A DNA stretch of 64,000 bases. Source: Cellulomonas fimi (GTDB lineage: Bacteria; Actinomycetota; Actinomycetes; Actinomycetales; Cellulomonadaceae). The position numbers and the translations under genes were made by a program. The stretch lies in the NCBI RefSeq assembly GCF_012952065.1, contig NZ_JABCJJ010000007.1, positions 62,001 through 126,000 on the forward strand, read 5' to 3'. Shown here in pieces: positions 31,074-39,252 of the stretch (positions are counted from its first letter, which is position 1; every line of letters starts with the position of its first letter). The notes under the pieces were generated by a model. That model was not told the DNA's origin. It worked only from the letters and a program-made list of their open reading frames with translations, and did not search any database.

Positions 31074-32308
31074 CGGCAACCGAGAGCCTCGTCGCGCCGT
31101 CGGCGGCACCTCCGCCGGCGCCGGCGCCGGGCGAGCGTCGCAGCTACCTCCAGCAGGTGCTCGACTCGTCGTGGGTGACGATCACGTTCGCGATCCTGAT
31201 GGCGCTCGTCGCGTCGTCGGTGCTCATCGCCGCCGCGAACGCCGAGGTGCAGGCCGCGGCCGGGTACTTCTTCTCGCGGCCGGGCGACCTGCTCGGCGCC
31301 GCGTGGAGCTCGGTCTTCGACGCGTACTCGACGCTCTTCCGCGGGGCGGTGTTCGACTACGAGGCGACAGGCCTGCGCCGCGTCCGGCCGATCACCGAGA
31401 CCATGACGGCGTCCGTGCCGCTGATCTTCGCGGGCCTGGGGCTCGCCGTGGGCTTCCGGTCGGGGCTGTTCAACATCGGTGCGCAGGGCCAGGTCCTCGT
31501 GGGCGCGGCCGGCGCGACCTTCGTCGGGATCACGTTCGCGCTGCCACCCGTCGTGCACCTCGTGCTCGCGGTCCTCGCGGCCTTCGTGATCGGTGCCCTG
31601 TGGGCCGGGATCGCGGGGTTCCTCAAGGCCCGGACGGGTGCCAACGAGGTGATCGTCACGATCATGCTCAACTCGATCGCGTTCTACCTCGTCTCCTACC
31701 TCCTGACGACGAGCCTCCTGCGCCAGGGCGGCAGCCGCCCGATCTCGCCCGCGGTCGCGCAGACCGCGACGTACCCCCTGCTGCTCGGGCCGGGCTTCCG
31801 GCTGCACCTCGGTTTCGTCGTGGCGCTGCTGGCCGCGGTCGCGGTCTGGTGGCTGATGGAACGGTCCGTGCTGGGGTTCCGGTTCCGGGCGGTCGGCGCG
31901 AACCAGAGCGCGGCGCGCACCGCGGGGATCAAGGTCAACCTGGTGTTCGTCCTCGTGATGCTCGTCGCCGGCGGGCTCGCGGGGCTGGGCGGTGCGGCGC
32001 AGGTGCTCGGCACCGACAAGTCGCTCCAGGCATCGACCGCCGGCTCGATCGGCTTCGACGCGATCACCGTCGCCCTGCTGGGCCGCTCCACGCCGCTCGG
32101 GACGGTCCTGGCCGCGCTGCTGTTCGGCGCGCTCCGCGCGGGCTCGCCCCTCATGCAGACGTCGGCGGGCACCCCGATCGACATCGTCCAGGTGATCCAG
32201 GCGACGATCGTGCTGCTGATCGCCGCGCCGCCGCTGGTCCGTGAGCTGTCGCTCGTCCACCGCCTGGCCGCGCTCTTCGGCTACAAGTCCCAGGAGGCCC
32301 GCTCATGA
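31070..32308 (+). CDS. Nucleoside ABC transporter permease 1
   Basis: A 412-residue permease of the BPD_transp_2 family with about 10 helices after a Pro/Ala-rich N-terminus. FNIGAQGQVLVGAAGATFVG and AGFLKARTGANEVIVTIMLN are the conserved cytoplasmic loop elements. FRAVGANQSAARTAGIKVN precedes the last helices. Forms a heterodimeric channel with the next permease. GTG start overlaps the ATPase stop (GTGA). Confidence 0.93.
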   Translation: MTATESLVAPSAAPPPAPAPGERRSYLQQVLDSSWVTITFAILMALVASSVLIAAANAEVQAAAGYFFSRPGDLLGAAWSSVFDAYSTLFRGAVFDYEATGLRRVRPITETMTASVPLIFAGLGLAVGFRSGLFNIGAQGQVLVGAAGATFVGITFALPPVVHLVLAVLAAFVIGALWAGIAGFLKARTGANEVIVTIMLNSIAFYLVSYLLTTSLLRQGGSRPISPAVAQTATYPLLLGPGFRLHLGFVVALLAAVAVWWLMERSVLGFRFRAVGANQSAARTAGIKVNLVFVLVMLVAGGLAGLGGAAQVLGTDKSLQASTAGSIGFDAITVALLGRSTPLGTVLAALLFGALRAGSPLMQTSAGTPIDIVQVIQATIVLLIAAPPLVRELSLVHRLAALFGYKSQEARS

Positions 32309-33603
32309 GCACGGTGACCGCTCCCCAGCCGGCGCCCACGGCCCAGGCACCCGTCGGACCCGCGGTCCAGGCGCGGATCGCGTGGCGCGGCCCGGTCCTC
32401 TACCTCGTCGTCGCGCTCATCTCGCTGGTCTTCTTCTCCCTGCTGACCCCGGGCGAGGACACCACGCGCTTCATGGTCTCCACACGCGACGACTTCGTGG
32501 AGATCGCGCCGTTCGCCGTGCCGTCGCGCGCGACGGCGCTCGTGCTGTCCGTCGTCGCGCTCGCGCTCGCGCTGTGGGCGACGCGGTTGACGACGCAGCG
32601 GCGCAAGGTCCCGACGTGGGTCCCGATCCTCTTCGGCGGACTCGTGCTGCTCGCGTTCCTGGTGTGGGTCATGGCGGGGAACACGAACGCGCTGCCCCTG
32701 ACGATCCTCCTCACGGGCGCTCTCACGCTGTCCGTGCCCCTGATCTTCGGGTCGCTGGCCGGTCTGCTGTGCGAGCGGTCGGGGATCATCAACATCGCGA
32801 TCGAGGGTCAGCTGCTGGGCGGGGCGTTCCTCGCGGTGGTCGTCGCGAGCCTCACGGACAACCCGTACGCCGGGCTCGTCGCGGCCCCCGTGGCCGGGGC
32901 GCTCGTGGGCGCGGTCCTCGTGCTGTTCGCGGTCCGCTACCGCATCGACCAGATCATCGTCGGCGTCGTGCTCAACGTCCTCGTCGTCGGCGTCACGAAC
33001 TACCTGTTCTCGACGGTGCTCACGCAGAACCCGCAGTCGCTGAACTCCCCGCCGCGCCTGCCGACCCTGCCGATCCCGGTGCTCTCCCAGATCCCCGTGA
33101 TCGGGCCGGTCCTGTTCGACCACTCGCTCATCGTCTACCTCATGTACGTTGCGGTCGCGGTGCTCCAGGTGATGGTGTTCCGCAGCCGGTGGGGCCTGCG
33201 GATGCGCGCGGTGGGCGAGCACCCGAAGGCGGCCGACACGGTGGGGATCAAGGTCAACCTGACGCGCGTCCGCAACTCGATCCTCGGGGGTGCCGTGGCC
33301 GGCCTGGGGGGTGCCGCGCTGGTCTCGGCGGGGCTCGCCTTCACGAAGGAGCTCACCTCCGGCAAGGGGTACATCGCCCTGGCCGCCATGATCCTGGGAC
33401 GGTGGAGCCCCAAGGGCGCGCTGGCGGCGTCGCTGCTGTTCGGCTTCGCCGACTCGCTGCGCCAGGTCCTCAACAACCTCGGGTCGCCCGTGCCGAGCCA
33501 GTTCCTCGCGATGCTGCCGTACCTCGCGACGATCTTCGCCGTCGCGGGGCTGGTCGGCCGCGTGCGCGCGCCGGCCGCCGAGGGCATCCCGTACGTCAAG
33601 TGA
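32305..33603 (+). CDS. Nucleoside ABC transporter permease 2
   Basis: A 432-residue permease of the same family with about 10 helices. Conserved elements are LCERSGIINIAIEGQLLGGAF, VRYRIDQIIVGVVLNVLVVGV and MRAVGEHPKAADTVGIKVN. The ATG overlaps the stop of permease 1. The C-terminus EGIPYVK lies in the first copy of a 20-bp repeat that continues to the cdd start. Confidence 0.93.
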   Translation: MSTVTAPQPAPTAQAPVGPAVQARIAWRGPVLYLVVALISLVFFSLLTPGEDTTRFMVSTRDDFVEIAPFAVPSRATALVLSVVALALALWATRLTTQRRKVPTWVPILFGGLVLLAFLVWVMAGNTNALPLTILLTGALTLSVPLIFGSLAGLLCERSGIINIAIEGQLLGGAFLAVVVASLTDNPYAGLVAAPVAGALVGAVLVLFAVRYRIDQIIVGVVLNVLVVGVTNYLFSTVLTQNPQSLNSPPRLPTLPIPVLSQIPVIGPVLFDHSLIVYLMYVAVAVLQVMVFRSRWGLRMRAVGEHPKAADTVGIKVNLTRVRNSILGGAVAGLGGAALVSAGLAFTKELTSGKGYIALAAMILGRWSPKGALAASLLFGFADSLRQVLNNLGSPVPSQFLAMLPYLATIFAVAGLVGRVRAPAAEGIPYVK

Positions 33604-33647
33604 CCAGCCCGTACGTCAGATGAGCATCCCGTACGACAGATGAGCGA
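33588..33647 (+). repeat. Three 20-bp repeats at the permease/cdd junction with a mini-ORF
   Basis: Copies begin with CCCGTACG at 33588, 33608 and 33628. Copy 1 ends the permease (TGA 33601-33603). Copy 2 supplies an ATG at 33620 that encodes MSIPYDR and stops at TGA 33641-33643, overlapping the cdd ATG at 33640 supplied by copy 3. The mini-peptide resembles the permease end IPYVK. Confidence 0.85.
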
Positions 33648-34101
33648 GGACGAGCCCATGGCTGAAGCGCCGGACGCATCCGCACCCGCACCAGGGTCGC
33701 CGGAGCGCGAGATCGACTGGGACGCGCTGCGTGCCGCCGCCACGGAGGTGATGCACCGCGCCTACGTGCCGTACTCGAACTTCCCGGTCGGGGTGGCGGC
33801 GCTGGTCGACGACGGCCGCGTCGTCGTCGGCTGCAACGTCGAGAACGCGTCGTACGGGCTGGGCCTCTGCGCCGAGTGCGCCCTGGTCTCGGGGCTGCAC
33901 GTGTCCGGGGGCGGGCGCCTCGTCGCGTTCGCCTGCGTGGACCGGCACGGCAACGCGCTCATGCCGTGCGGCCGGTGCCGCCAGCTGCTGTGGGAGCACG
34001 GCGGCCCGGACCTGCTGGTCGACACGGTGAGCGGCGTCCGGCCCATGACCGAGGTGCTCCCCGACGCGTTCGGGCCCGCGGACCTGGTGGAGCGGGCATG
34101 A
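33640..34101 (+). CDS. cdd: Cytidine deaminase
   Basis: A 153-residue zinc deaminase converting cytidine/deoxycytidine to uridine forms. Zinc and catalytic residues are C77 and E79 (LCAEC), C110 and C113 (PCGRC); GCNVENASYG binds substrate. It belongs to the small homotetrameric Cdd group. ATG 33640 overlaps the stop of a seven-codon mini-ORF; an alternative ATG at 33658 would drop six residues of a non-conserved tail. The stop overlaps the deoA start by ATGA. Confidence 0.94.
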   Translation: MSEDEPMAEAPDASAPAPGSPEREIDWDALRAAATEVMHRAYVPYSNFPVGVAALVDDGRVVVGCNVENASYGLGLCAECALVSGLHVSGGGRLVAFACVDRHGNALMPCGRCRQLLWEHGGPDLLVDTVSGVRPMTEVLPDAFGPADLVERA

Positions 34102-35399
34102 GCGCCGCCGAGCCGTTCGACGCCGTCGACGTCATCCGCACCAAGCGCGACCGCGGCCGCCTGAACGACGCCCAGATCGACTGGGTCGTCGACGCGTACA
34201 CGCGCGGCGTCGTCGCCGAGGAGCAGATGTCGGCGCTCACCATGGCGATCCTGCTCAACGGCATGGAGCGCGCGGAGATCGCCCGGTGGACCGCCGCGAT
34301 GATCGCCTCGGGCGAGCGCATGGACTTCTCCGCGCTGTCCCGACCGACCTCAGACAAGCACTCGACCGGCGGGGTGGGAGACAAGATCACGCTCCCGCTC
34401 GCGCCGCTCGTCGCGGTGTTCGGCGTCGCGGTGCCGCAGCTCTCGGGGCGCGGGCTCGGGCACACGGGCGGCACCCTCGACAAGCTCGAGTCGATCCCCG
34501 GCTGGCGGGCCGCGCTGAGCAACGACGAGATGCTCGCCCAGCTCGAGGACGTCGGTGCGGTCATCTGCCAGGCGGGCTCGGGGCTCGCCCCGGCCGACCG
34601 CAAGCTCTACGCGCTGCGCGACGTGACGGGGACGGTCGAGGCCATCCCGCTCATCGCGTCGTCGATCATGAGCAAGAAGATCGCCGAGGGCACGGGGGCG
34701 CTCGTGCTCGACGTCAAGGTCGGCTCGGGTGCGTTCATGAAGGACCAGGCGCAGGCCACGGAGCTCGCCCGCACGATGGTCGAGCTCGGCACCGACGCGG
34801 GCGTCCGGACCGTCGCGCTGCTGACCGACATGTCGACGCCCCTCGGCCTGACCGCGGGCAACGCGCTCGAGGTCCGCGAGTCGGTCGAGGTCCTCGCCGG
34901 CGGCGGGCCGCCCGACGTCGTCGAGCTCACCGTCGTCCTGGCGCGCGAGATGCTCGAGGCGGCCGGCGTGACGGGGGTCGACCCGGCCGACGCGCTCCGG
35001 GACGGACGTGCCATGGACGTGTGGCGGCGCATGATCGCCGCGCAGGGCGGAGACGCCGACGCGGAGCTCCCGGTGGCCCGCGAGCGCGAGGTCGTGCTCG
35101 CGCCGGCGGACGGCGTGCTGGTGGGGCTCGACGCCCTCGCCGTCGGGGTCGCGGCGTGGCGGCTCGGGGCCGGCCGGGCTCGCAAGGAGGACCCGGTGCA
35201 GGCCGGCGCAGGCGTCGAGCTGCACGCAAAGCCGGGGGCGCTGGTGCGCGCGGGCGAGCCGCTCATGACCCTCCACACCGACACCCCGGACCGGATCGCG
35301 CGCGCCCGTGAGGCGCTCGAGGGGGCGGTCGTCGTCGCACCCGACGGGTCGGCGCCGGCAACGGGTCCGCTCGTCCTCGACCGCATCGCGGCGGACTGA
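34098..35399 (+). CDS. deoA: Thymidine phosphorylase
   Basis: A 433-residue pyrimidine-nucleoside phosphorylase, releasing thymine/uracil and deoxyribose 1-phosphate. The signature SGRGLGHTGGTLDKLESIPG and the phosphate/substrate segments TSDKHSTGGVGDK and VKVGSGAFMKD are intact. The C-terminal domain has ADGVLVGLDALAVGVAAWRLGAGR. The product feeds phosphomutase and DeoC. ATG 34098 overlaps the cdd stop. Confidence 0.95.
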   Translation: MSAAEPFDAVDVIRTKRDRGRLNDAQIDWVVDAYTRGVVAEEQMSALTMAILLNGMERAEIARWTAAMIASGERMDFSALSRPTSDKHSTGGVGDKITLPLAPLVAVFGVAVPQLSGRGLGHTGGTLDKLESIPGWRAALSNDEMLAQLEDVGAVICQAGSGLAPADRKLYALRDVTGTVEAIPLIASSIMSKKIAEGTGALVLDVKVGSGAFMKDQAQATELARTMVELGTDAGVRTVALLTDMSTPLGLTAGNALEVRESVEVLAGGGPPDVVELTVVLAREMLEAAGVTGVDPADALRDGRAMDVWRRMIAAQGGDADAELPVAREREVVLAPADGVLVGLDALAVGVAAWRLGAGRARKEDPVQAGAGVELHAKPGALVRAGEPLMTLHTDTPDRIARAREALEGAVVVAPDGSAPATGPLVLDRIAAD

Positions 35400-35407
35400 G
35401 GCCGATC

Positions 35408-36499
35408 GTGGCCGGGCGGGTCGGGGCAGCGGGCGGGGCCGGCGTGCTCGGCCCGTTCGCACACCTGCAGGGGACGACCCTGGCCCTGCGCGCCCGCCGC
35501 GCGCTCGGCGTCGGCCCCGAGGCCCGACGCGGTGCACGGCGCGCGCGCTGGTGGCCGCCGGTGCCGGTCGCCGACGTCGCCGCGCGTCGTCGTGCGTCGC
35601 TGCCGGTCGACCAGCAGGACCGCTACGACGCTGCGTTGCTGAGCGGGTCGGCCCCTGCGCCGGTGCTCGAGCGGGCGTTCGCGGCAGGGGCGCCGCTCGA
35701 CGCGGTCGAGGCGCTGGGCGGGTTCTGGGCAGAGCTGACCCCACGAGAGCGCGCGCAGGTGGCTGCCCCGCTGACGCCCGCCCGCGGCACCCGGTACCTC
35801 CGGTGGGGTGCGGCCACGGCGACGCAGGTCGACCAGACGACGTGCGGCTCGGCGGTGCTCGCGATGCTGGCCGCGGCGTCGGACCCGCTGCTGGCGCTGT
35901 GGCTCGCGACGGGTCGCACGGCGGCCGGCCACCTGCCGCGCGAGGTCGCGGCGCTCCGTCCGGACCAGCGCGGGGCTGCGGCGGCTGCGGCGGCGACCGG
36001 GGCGGCGGCGACTGGGGCGGCGGCTCGGTTCGGGATGCTGCAGCTCACCGTCAAGGAGCGGTCGAGCCGGGCGGCGCTGGGCCCGCTGCCATGGCCTGCC
36101 CGCCTCGGGACGCCACCCTGGGGAGCCGCGAGGGTCGCGAGGCACGTCGGTGCGGCGTTCGCGTCGACGATGGTCGACGACACCGACGCGGGGACATTCG
36201 GCGGGGCCCTCGATCGCGCGGGGCGCTCGCTCGCCACGGGGGTGCCCGTACCGCTGTTCACGGGGGGCGACCTCTCCTCGGGGCTCTGGACGGCCGTGCC
36301 GCGCCACGTCGTCCTCCTCGTGCCGCGACCGTCCGTCGCCCGGGCGCCCGACGCCGCCGGCTGGGCGGTGTACGAGCCGTCGCGAGGAGTGGTGGTCGAC
36401 ATCACGCGGGAGGAGCTGCTCGCGCCTGCCGGGCCACGGGCGGCGTACGGGGGCTGGTCGCACGTCTGCTGGATGGTGCTCCCGCAGCGTCCCGGGTGA
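35408..36499 (+). CDS. Unrecognised protein with papain/C39-like Gln-Cys-His pattern
   Basis: 363 residues, GTG start 8 bp after deoA, so probably in the same operon. I do not recognise the family. The segment TQVDQTTCGSAVLAML places Q140 six residues before C146, the oxyanion Gln/nucleophile Cys spacing of papain-like peptidases, in a C39-like D-Q-T-x-C-G-x-A context. H300 lies in VPRHVVLLVP, and WAVYEPSRGVVVDITREELL (E323) resembles the YDP-type strand that supplies the third residue. There is no signal peptide or transmembrane segment; an Ala-rich insertion spans about 187-206. A cytoplasmic cysteine peptidase or transglutaminase-like hydrolase is inferred; the link to nucleoside salvage is only positional. 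Confidence 0.6.
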   Translation: MAGRVGAAGGAGVLGPFAHLQGTTLALRARRALGVGPEARRGARRARWWPPVPVADVAARRRASLPVDQQDRYDAALLSGSAPAPVLERAFAAGAPLDAVEALGGFWAELTPRERAQVAAPLTPARGTRYLRWGAATATQVDQTTCGSAVLAMLAAASDPLLALWLATGRTAAGHLPREVAALRPDQRGAAAAAAATGAAATGAAARFGMLQLTVKERSSRAALGPLPWPARLGTPPWGAARVARHVGAAFASTMVDDTDAGTFGGALDRAGRSLATGVPVPLFTGGDLSSGLWTAVPRHVVLLVPRPSVARAPDAAGWAVYEPSRGVVVDITREELLAPAGPRAAYGGWSHVCWMVLPQRPG

Positions 36500-36638
36500 G
36501 GACGCCGCGGATGTCGGACGTCGACCGTCGGGTGCGGGTTGCCGGGCGTCGCGCGCGATGACGGGGGAGCGAGTGGCGGGCCCCGCGGGTCCGGGCGACG
36601 ATGGGACGCGCCAGCACCTGCACGCCGAAGGAGGAGCC

Positions 36639-36887
36639 ATGAGCACCGTCCCCGGGCACGAGACGTGGCGTGACGCCGGCCTCGTCGAGGTCGACCCCGC
36701 CGGCGCGGTCGAGGTGGAGCCCGAGCCCGACCTTCTCGCGGACACCCCGGAGGCCCGCGACGTCCCGGACGTCGAGGAGTACGAGCCGCCGGAGCCCAGG
36801 CCCGACCTGATCGGCGAGGCCGAGGTCACGGACGTGACCGAGCAGGCCGCCGTCGTGCCGTCCGACGAGCGCGAGGAGTACCCGTGA
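36639..36887 (+). CDS. Small acidic protein, unknown function
   Basis: An 82-residue, very acidic, Pro/Glu/Val-rich protein without cysteine, signal peptide or clear fold, beginning MSTVPGHETWRDAGLVEVDP. The ATG at 36639 has GAAGGAGGA 5-7 nt upstream, one of the best SDs in the window, which argues for a real gene. It lies between the papain-like gene and add. The function is unknown; a disordered regulatory or partner protein is possible. Confidence 0.6.
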   Translation: MSTVPGHETWRDAGLVEVDPAGAVEVEPEPDLLADTPEARDVPDVEEYEPPEPRPDLIGEAEVTDVTEQAAVVPSDEREEYP

Positions 36888-36967
36888 CGGTGCGCCCGGT
36901 GGGGTGACCGTCGCCGTCGGTCGAGCACCCCGCCACGCGCGACGTGGCCCGGGTCGTCCGTGCCGGT

Positions 36968-37007
36968 CCGGTTCGGGGCGGCCGGTTCGGTACGGGGCCC
37001 GGTTCGG
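36968..37007. repeat. Three CCGGTTCGG iterons before add
   Basis: CCGGTTCGG occurs at 36968-36976, 36982-36990 and 36999-37007; the last two extend to CCGGTTCGGTACG. They lie 21 bp upstream of the add -10 box and could be regulator sites. Confidence 0.55.
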
Positions 37008-37027
37008 TACGAGAGCGCCCCGGCCGC

Positions 37028-37033
37028 TACGGT
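37028..37033 (+). promoter_or_regulatory. -10 box, leaderless add
   Basis: TACGGT then 7 nt then ATG 37041. Confidence 0.55.
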
Positions 37034-37040
37034 GTCGGGC

Positions 37041-38156
37041 ATGACGATCGACGACGCCGCAGTCGCGGCACTGCCCAAGGTGGTGCTGCACGACCACCTC
37101 GACGGCGGCCTCCGTCCGGCGACCATCGTGGAGCTCGCGGCCGAGGTCGGCCACGAGCTGCCGAGCACCGATCCGACCGAGCTGGGCGAGTGGTTCCTGC
37201 GCGCCGCCAGCTCCGGCACGCTCGAGCTGTACCTGGAGACGTTCGACCACACGGTCGCGGTCATGCAGACCGAGGAGGGCCTGCGCCGCGTCGCACGCGA
37301 GTCGGTCGTCGACCTCGCGGCCGACGGCGTGGTGTACGCCGAGCAGCGCTACGCCCCCGAGCAGCACCTGAGCAAGGGCCTGTCGCTGCAGCAGGTCGTC
37401 GACGCCGTGCAGCAGGGGATCGAGGAAGGCGTCGCCGAGGCGGCCGCCGCCGGACGGACCATCCGGGTCGGCACGCTCGTGACGGCGATGCGGCACGCGG
37501 ACCGCGGCGACGAGATCGCTGCGCTGGCCCTCGCCAACCGCGGGCGTGGCGTGGTCGGCTTCGACATCGCGGGCGCGGAGGACGGGTTCCCGCCGTCCCG
37601 GCACGCGTCCGCGTTCCGGGCGCTCGCCGAGGCGTTCTTCCCGGTGACGATCCACGCGGGCGAGGCGGCCGGGCTGGAGTCGATCGCCGAGGCGATCCAC
37701 GTGGGTCACGCGAGCCGGATCGGTCACGGCGTGCGCATCGCCGACGACATCGAGGTCGTGCAGGAGGGCTCGGACGCGGGCGAGGAGCGCGAGGCCCGGC
37801 TGGGCCACCTGGCGCACTGGGTGCGCGACCACCAGGTGCCGCTCGAGCTCTGCCCGACGTCGAACGTCCAGACCGGCGCCGCGCCCTCCGTCGCCGACCA
37901 CCCGATCACGCTGCTCAAGGACCTCGGCTTCGCCGTCACCGTGAACACCGACAACCGGCTCCAGTCGGGCACGACCATGACGCGCGAGATGACCCGGCTG
38001 GTCACCGAGGCGGGCTGGACGCTCGCCGACCTCCGCGACGCGACCGTCACCGCGGCCTGGAACGCGTTCATCCACCACGACGAGCGTGAGCAGCTGGTCG
38101 AGGAGCTGATCCTCCCGGGCTACGTCGAGCTCAACTCGGGCCGCCACCGCGCCTGA
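37041..38156 (+). CDS. add: Adenosine deaminase
   Basis: A 371-residue TIM-barrel zinc deaminase converting (deoxy)adenosine to (deoxy)inosine. H17 and H19 in LHDHLDGG bind zinc; [21 protein letters not shown] and [13 protein letters not shown] give the remaining ligands. Asn replaces the second Asp of the classical TDDP motif, as I recall is usual in actinobacterial Add. Its product is a substrate for the PNP at 43654-44502. ATG 37041 has a leaderless-type TACGGT box. Confidence 0.95.
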   Translation: MTIDDAAVAALPKVVLHDHLDGGLRPATIVELAAEVGHELPSTDPTELGEWFLRAASSGTLELYLETFDHTVAVMQTEEGLRRVARESVVDLAADGVVYAEQRYAPEQHLSKGLSLQQVVDAVQQGIEEGVAEAAAAGRTIRVGTLVTAMRHADRGDEIAALALANRGRGVVGFDIAGAEDGFPPSRHASAFRALAEAFFPVTIHAGEAAGLESIAEAIHVGHASRIGHGVRIADDIEVVQEGSDAGEEREARLGHLAHWVRDHQVPLELCPTSNVQTGAAPSVADHPITLLKDLGFAVTVNTDNRLQSGTTMTREMTRLVTEAGWTLADLRDATVTAAWNAFIHHDEREQLVEELILPGYVELNSGRHRA

Positions 38157-38177
38157 CCCTCTCACCCCAGAAACGCC

Positions 38178-38223
38178 AACGTCCGCACTCCGTGGGGCTA
38201 TGACCCCACGGAGTGCGGACGTT
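38178..38223. terminator. Bidirectional hairpin terminator after add
   Basis: A perfect 20-bp stem (38178-38197 with 38204-38223) around a 6-nt loop CTATGA, between convergent add and the minus-strand aldehyde dehydrogenase. It is related in sequence to the hairpin after gltA. Confidence 0.85.
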
Positions 38224-38247
38224 CCGCCGGGGAGGGGCGGGCAGGGG

Positions 38248-39252
38248 TCAGACGCCCTTCGGGTGCCAGACCGTCTTGGTCTCGGTGAACGCCAGGACGC
38301 GGCGCAGCCCCGGGGAGCGGGTCCAGTCCTCCTCGGCCTCGTCGAGCTCGGGGCGCAGGACGCGCTTGACGTTGTCCGCGGCGATCGCCTCGAGCTCGCC
38401 CCACGTGACGCCGTCGGCCCCGACCGCGCCCGTCAGGTCGATCGCGTTGACGTCCATGTGGCCCGCGAGGTGCGGCGCGATCTCGGCCGTCCGGCCGGTC
38501 AGGACGTTGACGACGCCCTTCGGGACGTCCGACGTCGCCAGGACCTCGGCGAGCGTGATCGCGGGGAGCGGACGACGCTCGCTGCTCACGAGCACGACGG
38601 CGTTCCCGGTGACGAGGGCCGGCGCGAGCACGCTGACGAGGCCGAGGAGCGACGACTGCTGCGGCGCGAGGAGCGCGACGACCCCGGTCGGCTCGGGTGC
38701 GGAGATGTTGAAGTAGGGCCCCGCCACGGGGTTCGCCGACCCGGCGACCTGCGCCACCTTGTCGGTCCAGCCGGCGTACCAGACCCAGCGGTCGACGGCG
38801 TCGGACACGACGGCGTGCGCCGCGTCGGTCGAGAGGCCCTCACCGGCCGAGACCTCGGCGACGAACTGCTCGCGGCGGCCCTCGAGCAGCTCGGCGACCC
38901 GGTAGAGCACCTGCCCCCGGTTGTACGCGGTCGCCCCCGCCCACCCGGGCTGCGCGGCGCGCGCGGCGACGACCGCCTCGCGCGCGTCCTTGCGCGAGCC
39001 CTGCGCCGCGTTCGCCGCGAACGAGCCCGTGGCCGTCGTGACCTCGTAGGTCCGGCCCGACTCGCTGCGCGGGAAGGCGCCGCCGATGAACAGCTTGTAC
39101 GTCTTGCGCACGTCGATGCGCGCCGGCGCCGGGGACTGCGCCGACGACGAGGACGCGCGGGCGGTGGTCGCCTCGACGACCACGTCGTCCTCCGCCGCGC
39201 CGTCGCCCTGGGGCGCCGTCCGCTTCACGGCACTGGCCTTCGCAGCCGCCAT
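38248..39252 (-). CDS. Truncated aldehyde dehydrogenase-like protein lacking catalytic Cys
   Basis: 334 residues against about 480-500 for a full ALDH. The NAD-binding half is present (KLFIGGAFPRSESGRTYEV, WAGATAYNRGQVLYRVAELLEGR, LAPQQSSLLGLVSVLAPALVTGNAVV). After VNAIDLTGAVG the chain goes directly to a short C-terminal helix region, so the NQGQVCCAG catalytic segment is absent. The usual PWNFP is changed to APQQSS. It follows the complete ALDH with a one-base overlap and is conserved-looking rather than decayed. I infer a pseudoenzyme partner or structural subunit in the deoC operon. Confidence 0.85.
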   Translation of the reverse strand: MAAAKASAVKRTAPQGDGAAEDDVVVEATTARASSSSAQSPAPARIDVRKTYKLFIGGAFPRSESGRTYEVTTATGSFAANAAQGSRKDAREAVVAARAAQPGWAGATAYNRGQVLYRVAELLEGRREQFVAEVSAGEGLSTDAAHAVVSDAVDRWVWYAGWTDKVAQVAGSANPVAGPYFNISAPEPTGVVALLAPQQSSLLGLVSVLAPALVTGNAVVLVSSERRPLPAITLAEVLATSDVPKGVVNVLTGRTAEIAPHLAGHMDVNAIDLTGAVGADGVTWGELEAIAADNVKRVLRPELDEAEEDWTRSPGLRRVLAFTETKTVWHPKGV

